In this document: piece after piece, positions 1 through 10,902 of the stretch
Layout of the letters: each line of letters starts with the position of its first letter
Numbering within the stretch: the first letter of the stretch is position 1
NCBI GenBank assembly: GCA_900088475.1
Contig: FLMG01001246.1
Span: forward strand, 550-60,172
Reading direction: 5' to 3'
Source: Hyphochytrium catenoides
Lineage: Eukaryota; Sar; Hyphochytriomycetes; Hyphochytriales; Hyphochytriaceae
Length of the DNA stretch: 59,623 bases
Notes under the pieces: generated by a model
Seen by the model: only the letters and a program-made list of their open reading frames with translations
What the model was told of the DNA's origin: nothing
The model's database searches: none
Position numbers and translations under genes: made by a program

Positions 1-224
1 AAAAGAGGCAACTCAAACGACGACCCTTAGGAGCAAGCTCACTTCAGGATTGCCCCAGACCTGAGGTATAAAGACAATACACGAATGAAGAACTTTCCTC
101 GTGTCCCATTTGAAGGAACTTATGATAGCGTCAAGTTCCCCAAGGAACTCGTAAATTACGGTTTCGAGTGGCTTGAGGCGGCAAATCGGTTTGGCCAAGA
201 AAGCGAGCAGACACCATCTTTGGA

Positions 225-1315
225 ATGGAGAGCTTTCTGATGGAGATTATTGGATTTCAGAAGCTCTTTGAACTCCACGACATCTCAGTCAGCTCATACT
301 TTGTACCGAATGTGAGTCTTGAAGGCGAATATGGATGGGAATCAAGGTACAGGTGAAAGGACAATTGTGGGAGAGGCCATCATTTGCTTCCCTCATGGCG
401 AAGACTGGTTTCAAGGTAATCCTATATTTATCAACAAGGACTCCTTGGTGCAGCCAACGCCTTCTGACTTCTTACCCACGATGGTCACTCTTTCAGGGCA
501 ATTTATTGAAACGGATCAAAAGGGGAAGAACTCATTTGGTATGATGGGCGTTGGTAAGTGCCCCTGCTTTGTATTGGCGTTATTCGGTAATCTAACATGC
601 TTGCTTCATCTTAGCGAGGGAGACTGACGCATGGTAAGCTGTTGGCCAACTCCTTGCTACACCTCCACCTCCTCTCATTGCCTGTACTCAGCCTGTTCAG
701 TCCTCACGGAGGCTATTGTGACTATGAGGTCACTCTCATTGACTACACCGTGAGTAGCGATTCCCCTTTCTCAGCTGCCTTCAATAGACCATGTGGGCTT
801 TCGCTCCCTTTATGCCAGGGTTCTTCATTAACTCAAGCCTATTTACAGAACGTGGAAGAGAAGAAGATCACTGTAACTCGGACTGGGGGAAGCCTCTGCA
901 TCTTGTCTTCCAATCATGGCTTTTCATTTGAAGCTGATGAAGTTTATGTAAGTCTGGCGGGAGAAGGGACATGCGTAATCTTCTGTCCTCGATGAGCTGG
1001 TGTTCTATGCTAGGGCAACACACGTAGCCAAGATCAGCAATAAAAAGTTCGTCCAGAAGAGAAAAAGGTAGACTAAGTAGATGGAAGGAAGCAAGGAAAA
1101 AAGAGAAAGGTAGTCCTTCGGATGAAGAAGAGTGGGCTAATGAATTATGGATGTGATCTAACGGTACGCTGGCTCTTCCACAGTCAGAGAAGACAAGCTA
1201 CGATGTCGTTTGCAAGTATTTTCCCGAGATAGCTGAAGCATTTGACGCCGCAGACTTGTCCCATTCTTTAGTCTGCCGAGGCAAAGCAGTGATCATCACT
1301 CAGGCGAAACCCTAG
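225..1315 (+). CDS. Unrecognised 7-exon gene, about 185 aa
   Basis: Seven exons join in phase: 225-311, 353-415, 454-553, 615-633, 692-749, 849-947, 1184-1315 (TAG). Every junction is GT-AG, most donors are GTAAGT, GTAAGC or GTGAGT, and the phases 0,0,1,2,0,0 agree throughout, which is the main evidence that the model is real. The product is a mixed alpha/beta soluble protein with no signal peptide, membrane segment or motif I recognise. Readable stretches include LFSPHGGYCDYEVTLIDYT and SYDVVCKYFPEIAEAFDAAD. Met225 follows an in-frame stop at 174-176, so it may be the true start, but an exon left of the window is possible. Intron 2 is only 38 nt and exon 4 only 19 nt. Function unknown. Confidence 0.6.
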
Positions 1316-1740
1316 TTGTTACCTCTTGGCCGTGTGCTATAGCCCTATGTACATCAGCTTCTTCTTCTCCCTCATACCCTTTCCCTTGTACCCTTAAGTT
1401 TGTTGCCAATTTCCCTTTCTGACAATATTCTACACACTCGGGTTGCCATAATACCTGCTAAGCTCAGAACCGCTCTCTGCGCCCTAGAGAGGTACGGCAT
1501 TTCGTCACGTAGGGCTAGTTGCCCCGTAGACTTTGCCCCAGCTTGCTAATTATGGCCAATGCATTGTTATACTTCTCGTCTCTTTTGCTCCAGCATGTGT
1601 CTGCGGAACCTGCGCATTGGACCCAACATAGCTGTGCCAGAGAATTAGAACTAGTCCGCGTTGGCTACCGATATGTGCAGACGATGCTCCATTACAGCCA
1701 GAATGTAGTGCAGGCTCAGTGTGTAGCACTATGGTGGCCT
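1316..1740. other. Intergenic, convergent 3' regions
   Basis: Shared 3' space between two converging genes. I see no further gene, RNA or repeat. Confidence 0.4.
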
Positions 1741-2340
1741 TTACTGCGTGAGCGGCGCATCTTCTAAGCTCGCTCGATCCAGCTCTTCCTTTATGTCTTC
1801 AATCTTCTGCCCACCCAAGCTGCCAAACACGTGATCTATCCGTCTTGTCTTGTCCCAGACTATTGCGTCTCGATACTTGAAGTACTGAATTCGATGCTTT
1901 GGCACTGCTAGCTCCAGAGGACCCAGAAGCGCAATGTCATTCCAATTGAACAGAATGAATGGCTTCTCGATTATGCCTAGGAAGCGATCTAGGTATCCCA
2001 CAGAGAAGAGATGGGCTGGTAATGAGTTATCCCAAATGATTCTATTGATCACGTCAACCGCGGTTCGCATGGAGAGCTTCTCTTGCTCGCGCTTAATCTC
2101 CTCATTTTCTTGATTCTCTGCCACCTTTCGATGCTGCTTTCTCTCCAAGCGGGCTTTCTTACCCTCTCTCTTCCTTGCAGCTCTGCTGTCTTTGCCGCCC
2201 TCATCAGAGGTACTACTTAGTGCGTACTCATGCATCTTCCTAGCGACCACACTTTTTTGCGAATCCGTTGAGCTGCTTGGCGTCGCCGTTGACTGGCTGG
2301 GGTTGATTTCTTCAGAAGTATCTGGTGCAGAAGACGCCAT
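1741..2340 (-). CDS. MJ1316-domain (former DUF504) protein
   Basis: Intronless gene for 199 residues. Residues 1-90 are Ser/Thr-rich, then strongly basic and charged (RAARKREGKKARLERKQHRK), probably disordered and possibly nuclear or RNA-binding. Residues ~92-180 match the MJ1316 RNA cyclic group end recognition domain (PF04457): DVINRIIWD, then GYLDRFLGI, then HRIQYFKYRDAIVWD, then RIDHVFGS, which is the family's most conserved core. In archaea this is a stand-alone small protein. In eukaryotes it is fused to other RNA-processing modules, for example in LENG9. The domain is proposed to recognise 2',3'-cyclic phosphate ends, so a role in RNA end processing is inferred, not shown. No enzyme domain is attached here. 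Met2340 is the only good start. Confidence 0.82.
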   Translation of the reverse strand: MASSAPDTSEEINPSQSTATPSSSTDSQKSVVARKMHEYALSSTSDEGGKDSRAARKREGKKARLERKQHRKVAENQENEEIKREQEKLSMRTAVDVINRIIWDNSLPAHLFSVGYLDRFLGIIEKPFILFNWNDIALLGPLELAVPKHRIQYFKYRDAIVWDKTRRIDHVFGSLGGQKIEDIKEELDRASLEDAPLTQ

Positions 2341-3546
2341 ACTGTGACCGCTTAAGAAGGAGGACTGATACCCTAGTTCTCTTGTTACAATAGAAAAAAG
2401 TGGAAGATGGACAAGAAGGATACTACTGGACTGCGTCCTGCGTTGACAGGATGTATTGTGCTTTCAGCAGGGAGTCCGCCGACTTTTGCAGATACGTTGA
2501 CTCTACTTCTGCTATCTTGATAAACCTGATAGAACTTTCTTGACGGAACACTACTAGTCCTTCTGCGTAGTAGCAAGCTCTTTAGGAAATGGGAACAGAT
2601 ACTGAAGGGCCTCAACTGGCAATGAGCATACATGACCATGGAAACAAGGACTCGCCCAACTGCCTTATCAGAGACCAGAACTGCCATACCTCCTACTAGG
2701 AACATCCTTACAGTCACGGAAGCAGTGCAGCAAGGCAATGCAAGCTCAATCAGAGACAATAACCATGTTGAAGTGAAGTTTGCTGTGTGGGACTGCTGCC
2801 GATGCTCCTCCATGACCATCAATTCATCGCTTTAGGTGATCACCTACAAGTATATATACAGTACTGTAAGTACAGGCTACTTACACTTGAACTTGTAGGT
2901 CCAAAGAAGAAATTTCCTGAAGAAAAGAAGTACTCTGGGAGTTTTGCAGCTCTGTTGGTTGTGTTCTTTGGACAAACTACGGGTACAGGTAACAACAGCG
3001 TCTTACCCTTGTTAATATTGGGAATGATCGAGCTCCAGGAGTGACAGTAGTAAATGAGCCTTCTTGAAGATTTCTGCTTGCTGACGGCGATGTCCGGGGC
3101 CCTTGTTATTGGTCTAGAGCCGCTCACTCGCCAGAAAGATAAGAAGCACTCTGAAGAAGAATGTTGATGGCATTGTCTGCGGCGTGTTGGTCTGGATCGA
3201 CGGCCTGGAGAAGGTTCCTTTCTTCTGTCCTCACGTTGCTATTGCTAGCGCTAGCAGCACCGTTCTCAGGAAGCAGAACGCAAAAGAAAGGCAAGGGTAT
3301 GATGAGGCTCCTGCCGTGATGATGATAGCAAGGATCCCCCTCCGCAAGATTAGCACCGTCTGATGGCTAGGCCCTGACCGCACCAACAAAAGAAAGATCA
3401 ACTTCCTCCACTCAAAGCCACAAGTTTCGCCCGTCCTCTTTTACAAAAAAGCTCTCTTTCACTCTGTACGAGAGATCCACTATCACGCTCTCGGTCTTTT
3501 CCCTGTTGTCAATTCCTAACGCTCACAGCTGCTGCCCACAAGAAGT
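2341..3546. other. Divergent intergenic region, no supported gene
   Basis: It holds the upstream regions of the MJ1316 gene (left) and the TPR gene (right). A 145-codon open frame on the minus strand (2385-2822) and a 95-codon one (2840-3127) lack family motifs or a convincing splice partner, so I do not call them. The 60 bases before 3547 are pyrimidine-rich. Confidence 0.4.
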
Positions 3547-5295
3547 ATGACAACATACAGCTACGTCATAGAGAGGGACGGAGCTCCCGAAGGCACAGCG
3601 GCGAGGACCCTCAGGCGCAATGAAGAAGAAGAGCAATCAATCCGATTGGCGCTCCAGGAAAGCATCACCACGCTCGGGCGAGACGATCCAGCAACCTTAG
3701 CTCTCTATCAGCACCTTGGCAACTTACTGGCCAAGAGAGGAAACTATCGTGAGGCAGAAGCGATGCATCGGTGCTCCCTTGAGGGCACTGTCGCGGCACT
3801 TGGGGACGGTCATGCATCAACATGGATCTGCTGCACTAATCTCGCCAACTGTCTTGAAAACCAACAAAAATATGGAGAAGCTGAAGCACTCTACATGCAG
3901 GCGCTAATGGGAAGACGGAGCGCTTTGGGGGAGGACCATCCGGAGACGTTAGCCAGCTATGATAGCCTAGGATGTTGTCTGTCGAATCAGCATAGGAATG
4001 CTGAGGCAGAAACACTGCACCAGACAGCATTGGAAGGCAGAAGGAGGACAATGGGAGCAGACCACCCGTTAACCCTCGCCAGCTTTAACAGCCTAGGAGT
4101 TTCTCTGCAGAGTCAAGGCAAACATGCCGAGGCAGAACAGACCCATCGGCGAGTTCTGGAGAGCAGGCGCAGAACTCTTGGACCTAACGATCCATTGACA
4201 TTGAGCAGCTATAACAACCTTGGGATATCTTTATTTGAACAAGGAAAGTACGAAGAAGCTGCGATGACCCACAAGATGTGTCTAGAAGGAAGACGCAGTG
4301 CACTCGGGAATGATCATCCATCGACATTAGACAGCTATACGAACCTCGCAAACTGCCTTTCGGTCCAAGGAAGATATGCTGAAGCAGAAACGATGGGAAG
4401 GCGCGTGTTAGATAGCAAGAAGAGAACACTTGGCTTGTACCATCCGTCGACCTTGGACAGCTATAACAACCTTGGAATCTATTTGAGTCAGCAAGGGCGG
4501 TACACTGACGCTGAAGCCCTTTACAGGCGGGCCTTACAGGGCCAGGCTGTGATTTTGGGAGAAGACCATCTCACGACGTTAAACACTTACACTAATCTTG
4601 CAAATTGCCTTATGGATCAGAGAAAGTACACTGAGGCGGAAGAATTGCACAGCCAAGTGCTAAAGGCCAACAAGAAGATTCTCGGAGAGAGCCATATGTC
4701 AACATTAGACAGTGTGGCGGACCTTGCAACTACTCTGGGTGCACAGGGAAAGTATCCAGAGGCTGAGGCACTCCTGAGGCAATTGCTGGCAGAAGCTAAC
4801 GTCAAGGCCCTTGGAGATAACCACCCTCTAATCTGGACCAGTTACAATAACCTTGGCAACTGTCTCAGAAGTCAGAACAAGCTTGACGAAGCTGAAGCCA
4901 TGAGCAGACACGCCTTGACTGCCATCACCCAGGCTTTGGGAGACCAACATCCATCAGCTTTCCAGGCGTACAATAACCTCGCAAGTTGCTTGGCAGCGCA
5001 AGGGAACTACAGAGAAGCTGAATCCCTGTATCTGCGAAGTCTAGAAGGCAAGACCGCAACCTTTGGAGACGACCATCCTTCAACACAGTGTAGCCGTACC
5101 AACCTCGCCAGCTTCCTCATGGCCCAGGAAAGATATGCTGAGGCGGAAGCGCTTTACCAGGGAGCCTTAGAGGGCTATCGTCGGACTCAGGGTGACGACC
5201 ACCCATCATCTATTGGCTGCCGGAACGACCTTGCCAACTGTCTAACGAAGCAAGGAAAGATGGATGAAGCAGAAGCGCTCTCCGGGCACACTTGA
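3547..5295 (+). CDS. Kinesin-light-chain/NPHP3-type TPR repeat protein
   Basis: Intronless, 582 residues. From about residue 40 to the C-terminus it consists of 13 tetratricopeptide repeats of 42 residues with the KLC/nephrocystin-3 (TPR_10/TPR_12) consensus: LG.DHP.TL.SY.NLG..L..QGKY.EAE.L.RR.LEGRR. The EAE positions recur in every repeat. No NB-ARC, CHAT or other effector domain precedes the array, and there is no heptad coiled coil as in true kinesin light chain, so this is a scaffold-type TPR protein rather than a motor subunit. The last repeat breaks off at EAEALSGHT, so the array may have lost its end. At DNA level the 126-nt periodicity is visible, which suggests growth by tandem duplication. 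Such genes often form large families in protists; the partner is unknown. Confidence 0.85.
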   Translation: MTTYSYVIERDGAPEGTAARTLRRNEEEEQSIRLALQESITTLGRDDPATLALYQHLGNLLAKRGNYREAEAMHRCSLEGTVAALGDGHASTWICCTNLANCLENQQKYGEAEALYMQALMGRRSALGEDHPETLASYDSLGCCLSNQHRNAEAETLHQTALEGRRRTMGADHPLTLASFNSLGVSLQSQGKHAEAEQTHRRVLESRRRTLGPNDPLTLSSYNNLGISLFEQGKYEEAAMTHKMCLEGRRSALGNDHPSTLDSYTNLANCLSVQGRYAEAETMGRRVLDSKKRTLGLYHPSTLDSYNNLGIYLSQQGRYTDAEALYRRALQGQAVILGEDHLTTLNTYTNLANCLMDQRKYTEAEELHSQVLKANKKILGESHMSTLDSVADLATTLGAQGKYPEAEALLRQLLAEANVKALGDNHPLIWTSYNNLGNCLRSQNKLDEAEAMSRHALTAITQALGDQHPSAFQAYNNLASCLAAQGNYREAESLYLRSLEGKTATFGDDHPSTQCSRTNLASFLMAQERYAEAEALYQGALEGYRRTQGDDHPSSIGCRNDLANCLTKQGKMDEAEALSGHT

Positions 5296-5954
5296 GGTTA
5301 TGCGGAGCATTCTTACCTTCAATCTTCTTCCGTCCGTCTTTTAGGTGTGGACCACCATTTACTAGGTATCTATATGCTACAAACAGGAATGCTTCTTGTT
5401 CTTAGCAGCAGCACTTCCCTGTTGATGGTATGTGGAACCAATGACGTTCAGCAACAAGGCTGCTAGCGGAACATCCAGCAGCTTTCACTTTTCTCCTCAG
5501 GTTTCGCTTTTTGAAGTCTCGGTGTATGGCAGATGATCTGAAGTGTGCGTCACGCTCACGGTGGTCCTCCTGCACAGAAGACGACCAACAACAGCCATTA
5601 TTATCGTTCAGGTACTACGGTAGTGGCTGGCTATTATGGTTTGGCTGTGTTTCTGAGAAGGCTCTCCCTTTGACAGAGGACTGGGCACAGGCGCCGAGGC
5701 TGTCCCAGTGTCAAGATCCCTTCTTGATGAGCTTTGTTGTCTGAGGCATAACTCCATCATGAGCTACGGGAGGAACAAAAAAAAGTTAGCGAGCAGAGTG
5801 CAGCGGGACTCTCAATCTGTTGGGACTTTCGCTCTCCTATGATTTTTTCTAGAAGAAGATGCACTCTGTGGTGGGCACCATTTCGGAGGGCCCTTCTCAC
5901 TTCTCATTGTACCCGAAACTGACACTGCTGTAAAACGTTTTGGCAAAAAAGGTT
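5296..5954. other. Intergenic, no gene seen
   Basis: 3' flank of the TPR gene and 3' flank of the tRNA. Short open frames here have no recognisable features. An A-run (5778-5784) and the tRNA terminator complement near 5945 are the only landmarks. Confidence 0.35.
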
Positions 5955-6038
5955 TCCGGCCTGCCGGAATCGAACCAGCGACCAATTGATGTCTGTGACT
6001 ACTACAGTCAATCGCTCTACCAACTGAGCTAAGGCCGG
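5955..6038 (-). tRNA. tRNA-Tyr (GUA) with 11-nt intron
   Basis: Reading the minus strand, all arms fold. The acceptor stem CCGGCCT pairs with AGGCCGG, and the discriminator is A. The D arm is GCTC-AGTTGGTA-GAGC. The anticodon stem ATTGA pairs with TCAAT, with loop CTGTAG...A and anticodon GTA at 6005-6003. The T arm is GCTGG-TTCGATT-CCGGC. An 11-nt insertion (6001-5991) sits between positions 37 and 38, the canonical place for nuclear tRNA introns, and tRNA-Tyr carries one in most eukaryotes. Without it the tRNA is 73 nt. A T-run just downstream (complement of the A-run near 5945-5950) is a Pol III terminator. Internal A and B boxes are intact. Confidence 0.95.
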
Positions 6039-6455
6039 GAGGCGTTGACGGCTGTGTCAAAACTCAGAATCATAAAATGCTGCCTCAGCTGATTGGGACA
6101 CACTCCTCCCTACCCATCCTTTAGATCAAACATTGATAACTATATGCGTCAGCGGGTGAGTGGTCTATCTGTACCAGCACACCACCTTGAATGAGAGAGA
6201 GAGGAGAGAGATAGCAACAGAGATTCTGAAGAGCTCTTCGTTTAGTACCTGCTGTTGAGAGCAAACAAGGCCAATGGCACGACCAGCAGGAACTTGACAG
6301 CACGAAGCGCTTGACTGATCTTGGTCACACTGCCGCTAATTGACTATAGTCTGCGCCAAACGACAAGACTGACTTTGCCCTCAAGGTTCATTGAGTTTCA
6401 GAGTCCAGATCGTGGGGGCTGCAGAACATGTTATCTGTGCAGATGTACTAGGAAA
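6039..6455. other. Intergenic, 5' flanks of tRNA-Tyr and COX16
   Basis: No supported gene. Contains a GA-rich stretch (about 6193-6212). It presumably carries the COX16 promoter, but no clear core element is visible. Confidence 0.35.
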
Positions 6456-6846
6456 ATGACAAAAAAGAGCTTTCTGAATAGCGGTCTGCCGCTAGTGGTT
6501 TATGTCGTCCTTGCCTCCTATGGCCTCAGCCAGGTAAGAGTTACAGGACCACATCTTATGCGCCGAGAACTGACAGGCTGGCATTGAAGTTTGTCCAGGG
6601 CAAGTATGACCTACAGGACAAGCGACGAAGCAACAAGGGCATAAAAGAGTTTAATATAGAAGAGGAACATAAAGTAAGCCTTCCACCCCTGTTAATTGCC
6701 CTAGGTTCAGCCACAAGGGCTAAATCTTTTCTTGTCTTCCTCTACAGAGGATAATGTCAAAGCTGAACGTAGAAGACAGCTATGAGATAAAGCCAATCCC
6801 GAAGCCGGGAGAGCCTACTGACTCGCAATCGAACACAAGCGAATAA
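6456..6846 (+). CDS. COX16: COX16, cytochrome c oxidase assembly factor
   Basis: Three exons in phase 0: 6456-6533, 6590-6673, 6748-6846, giving 86 residues. The order is that of the COX16 family (PF14138): a short basic N-terminus (MTKKSFLNSG), one membrane helix (LPLVVYVVLASYGLSQ), then the family signature FVQGKYD at the exon 1/2 junction, a charged amphipathic segment, and a final SYE(I)KP..PKPGEP resembling the conserved RGP/KPWE region. COX16 is a single-pass mitochondrial inner-membrane protein that acts with COX1/COX2 during complex IV assembly and copper delivery. The 56-nt first intron has a weak acceptor (TTGAAG), chosen because it restores FVQ; the alternative CAG nine bases on would delete these residues. 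It converges on CCT4. Confidence 0.85.
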
Positions 6847-7177
6847 ACTCTCAAGTTCTAAAATCTCTCGCTTTCAACCATGGTGAGGACGTCCACCGCG
6901 CCATCGGTCGGTTGCTGTGAAATGCACTGTGCACTTCATGCAGACTTTTGTGGGCACTCCCAAGGGCAGTTGAGGCCGTTGTATGACGAAGGTAGAGGGA
7001 GTATCAGGCATGTCGGCGTTCTCACCAGAGTAAAGATGGAAGTACGCACAGGAGCAAAGCAAGATGTAAACGATAGCAGCATCAGAGCCGTTAAAGGATA
7101 AGAGGGATTTAGAAGCTCTACATGCCGCTGGATCTAATGGCCTTCTTCAAACCGGTTCACAACCAGAAGGGTATCAT
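6847..7177. other. Convergent intergenic spacer COX16/CCT4
   Basis: 331 bases between the two stop codons. Open frames on both strands are short and featureless. Confidence 0.35.
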
Positions 7178-10066
7178 CTATCTGACAGCAACAATATCGT
7201 CAATCTTAAGAATCATCCTAACGGCTTCCGTTGCCTACAAGGCGAGAGCAGGCAGTGCATCGCGATATCTTAGTATACCGCCAAATTTGAGTTGACCAAG
7301 ACGAACTCACCAGTTCCATTTCGCTCTTGTTGACCAGCAAGGGTTGGAGAACGTTCAGCTCAAACATGTTGCTAATTTGCCCAATTTTCACGTTGATCCC
7401 TGCCTCTTTCTGGCCAGCAGCATGGCTCTTGCGTAACTCTGCAATAGCAAGCAACGTCAGTGAAACGGACTCTCTCCCTCTGTCCAAACCAAACATTCTC
7501 GGCACATATGAGGCAGCAGTTCCTCGACGCTACTTCCTTTTTTCATCTATCTCTCGCCGGCCTGTCATACATATCTAATAACGTCGTCCTCCACTCCCGC
7601 CCTGGGCCGCTATCAATAGACCAATCAACTTCTCCCTTGGTCCACTACCTCCCAAAGCTCCACATGACCCATTTCCTATGTCATACCAGTCACTATTTGG
7701 ATGGGGTTCATGCCCGCATTCTCGGCCAATGTGTACGGGATAATCTCCAGAGCCTACAACAAGAGCAAGAGATGGTGCGTTAAGACCTCTTGTATAGAAC
7801 ACTACTGCCAGAGCCAAGGTCCCATGATATGACACCCCTGAGCTTGCCACTTCTCGGTGGATCCTTCCAACTCAGCAATCTCTATTACATGGCTCGGTGG
7901 CCCCTTGTAACTCCTCGCCCGCATCGTTGTCTCCCCAAGGATGTTCTCGGAGCTTAAGGGCTTCCACCTTTAGCTCCACGTGGCAAGCTCGTTTCACATG
8001 AATGTGTCTCCACCTTTAGCTTCGCACGGCCAGCTCTTTCACATGAAAGTGTTATTACCTCCGCATAAGCTCTTGCACAGTATCCCTCCATGCCACTGAG
8101 CGTCCGAGACCACGCCGTCAACTGCTGGGCAACTTCAATCTCTGGAGCCCCTCCTCCGGCGATGAGAAATCTCTCCTTTACTAAAGACCTACAAGCGAGG
8201 TAGTGAGAGAAGCAACCCGTGACATGATCCAGGTTGGCAACATACAAGAAGAAAAGCGGTGCAAAGGAACCGCACAAGAGTCGACAGACACCTGCCTACT
8301 CTAGCCCTCCACGGTCATCCAACCCTACGTTCGACATATCACGTGGAAAACGCCTATTACTCACCTGACAACACACAATGCATCATGAATCGATCTTTCT
8401 GCCTCATCGACCACCATTTTATTGGTGCCTCGGGTCAAAATGCTCATTGTCTTTCCAGGGTTAGCAACGCCTGTAGTGCGGCGACGGGTAACTAAGTAAG
8501 CTTGCTTTTCTGCTTGCCGTCTGCATCCTTTCTAACGACTTACCTGTGACCTTAACAACCTTGTTTGAGCCGTAGGATACCTCCTCCACCAGCTTGGCTG
8601 AGCCCAACTTATCTGGAGTGAATGAGTCCACATGTGCGACAGGACGACAGCCCAAGCTCTGTGAGTTAGTTAGCGAGCCAAATGGGTACAAGATTAGCTC
8701 TACTTTGCTTGGCATAGTGGTCGTCTTAAACAAGGCTTGCTCTGTGCTGAGACAATTCAGTGCAGTATCTTAACAGTGCTCTAACACTCTCAGCCCTCTA
8801 GCTCTCTAGGGTTAGAAGACTTCTGCTCACCTTACTAATAAACTCGATCTCATTCCTCTCGAGGTCCTTAATAACTAGAATGTCCATTTTGGCCAGGAAG
8901 TGCAGTGAGAGATCATTCACGGCATCTCTCAGAATGCTTTTCTGGATAAGAAGAACATTACAACCGGCTTTCTTGATCTTCTTGCAGAGATTAAGAATGA
9001 ACTTTCGCTCCTCTCGAAGGATACGATCCATCGCTGCGTAGTCAGAGATGGTTACATTGTTCTGAAGATTGGCATAGAGAAGGAAGGAGAGAAAGGCCAG
9101 CAGTTAGCGCTACGTATCCTAAGTGAGCTTCAATTCAAAGACTGAGCTATCACTGCACTACTGCTCCTCAGTCTGAAGCGTACTTTATCAGCTTTGTTCA
9201 AACTATTTTTCTACTTACCTCCATATCCGTTTTAGGGGCAGAAAGACAGAACTGGATGAGCCCAATCTTTGCGTTTTCGATCCTGGTTGGGCCGCCAGCG
9301 GCGTGAGACGCACCCTTATCGAAGACTAGCCCTTCCACCAGCTCTGTCTCGTCTACCGTGGCCCCTAACTGCTTCACTACCTTGATGTTCGAGAGGTCTA
9401 CGTTGTAGTCTGTCTCTGCGTTGATAATTTTAAGCACTGCATCTACAGCTAGGGGAGCGAGCACATCAGCGTTGGAGGAGAGTTGCTTCGAGGAGAGAGC
9501 GGTCGCCACGCAGCTAATGAGCTCATCCCTGTTCGCCAGATTCACAGGTCTAGCGATGGATCGGAGGATTTCGATGGCTTTAACAACCGCCTTGCCAAAG
9601 GACTCAGATATAATAGTCGGGTGAATGCCCTTCTCTAAAAGGCTGGAACAGGCACTAAGTAGGGCACCAGCGACTACCACGACGCTGGTAGTTCCATCCC
9701 CAGCCTCAATATCCTGCGACTTTGAGAGCTCAACGAGCATCTTAGCGCAAGGATGCTGCACTTCCATCTTTGTGAGTATTGTTGCTCCGTCATTTGAGAT
9801 TAGGACCTCGCCATTGGAGTTCTGGATCATCTTATCCATCCCACGAGGACCCAAACTCGTTCGAACAGCATCAGCAATAGCTACAGACCCATACCACGTA
9901 TTGTAACATAAGATGTCGTTAGCGCATACCTACCCAGCAGATCTATGGGAAACTTGGGCTTACCTTTCGCCGCTATAATATTTGAGGCCCTGATGTCTTT
10001 TTGTTTGTGTTGATCTCTAAGGCTTTCGCCCTTTCTGGAGTTGGATGCCGCCTGCGGGGCTGCCAT
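7178..10066 (-). CDS. CCT4: T-complex chaperonin subunit delta (CCT4)
   Basis: Nine exons, all GT-AG and phase-consistent: 10066-9964, 9880-9219, 9061-8831, 8658-8544, 8470-8365, 8188-8059, 7753-7687, 7438-7311, 7234-7178. They encode 532 residues, the normal length. CCT4 is one of eight subunits of the cytosolic TRiC/CCT ring that folds actin, tubulin and WD proteins. Group II chaperonin ATPase motifs are present: [11 protein letters not shown] and NDGATIL, then GDGTTSVVV (catalytic Asp), and late [10 protein letters not shown]. Delta-type features are [37 protein letters not shown] and the C-terminal KIDDIV.VR. The N-terminal extension is short and basic. It diverges from KIF6. Intron 6 contains an imperfect tandem duplication (7961-8051). 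Confidence 0.97.
7961..8051. repeat. Imperfect 45-bp tandem duplication in CCT4 intron
   Basis: Two copies (7961-8006 and 8007-8051) share TCCACCTTTAGCT at the left and TTTCACATGAA.GTG at the right, with substitutions in the middle. They lie within the intron between CCT4 exons 6 and 7, so they do not affect the protein. Confidence 0.75.
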
Positions 10067-10902
10067 TGTGCGTATCTCTTATGAAAAGGTGACCGTAGGC
10101 TTCAATACTTCGTGTCGGGATTCAACGCTGCGTCTTCCTGAAGCTGACAAAGCTCTCTCAGCATATAAATCTCGTCGGCGGAGCTTCGGATGGATTGGAG
10201 AGGTTGCCCAATAAATAACGAGACCGGAGCCGCTCAATCTCTACAATTGATGGGCGGAAGGGGGGTTCAGGACCATTCGCCATAGATTATACTCTACCAC
10301 GCGCAGCGATGGGGAAGGGGGCAGGCTTCACCCAAGGATCCTTCCAAACCTTGAGATCTCTTTGTAAAGGGAACTTCTTGTTGAGTGGTTCCACACAAAC
10401 CAGTAATCTGATAATCACTGGAGGATCAGCTGTACTGATCTACCACACCTCAACCTTTGCAGCTCTGATTATCACAAAATATGACATAGCACAGTGACCG
10501 CAAACGGCCATGTTGGCTTTTTTTTTTCCTTGTCAACGCTACGAAGGAAGAGTGTGAAAGGTCATGACAGACTGAAGCCACCGCTCTTCCTTCATCTTCG
10601 CAGTGCAGGACACAGATCATCGCCGATGATTGCAGCGGCCGCGTGACTGCCCCGAGGAGAAAGGTACAGACCGAAGACTCTGACGAGGAGGAAGGTGGAG
10701 CAGAGCTATACGTCAGTAAGAGAGGCTAGCAGCAGAGAAAGGTGACTAGCACTCCCAGGGCCGGAAGCAGCAACCCATACGAGAGTCAATAGAAAGCCAT
10801 GATCAGGCTATAACCCAAGCACTCTATTGAGAGAAAGAAGAGGCCTTTAGCTTTGGCCAAAAGCAGAAGCAGACGCAACGGCGCAGGTTCTCTTCCAATA
10901 AA
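10067..10902. promoter_or_regulatory. Divergent promoter region CCT4 / KIF6
   Basis: 836 bases between two start codons that point away from each other. A TATAAA-like element at 10165-10170 lies about 100 bases upstream of the CCT4 ATG on either strand reading. A pure T-run occurs at 10518-10527. A small open frame at 10309-10497 is not supported. The assignment as promoter is by position. Confidence 0.4.

Noticed and set aside
5812-6060. Minus-strand open frame containing GLSSVGRAIDCSS and AGSIPAG
   Set aside because: It is the translation of the tRNA-Tyr gene itself; these strings are the familiar false protein from a tRNA body.
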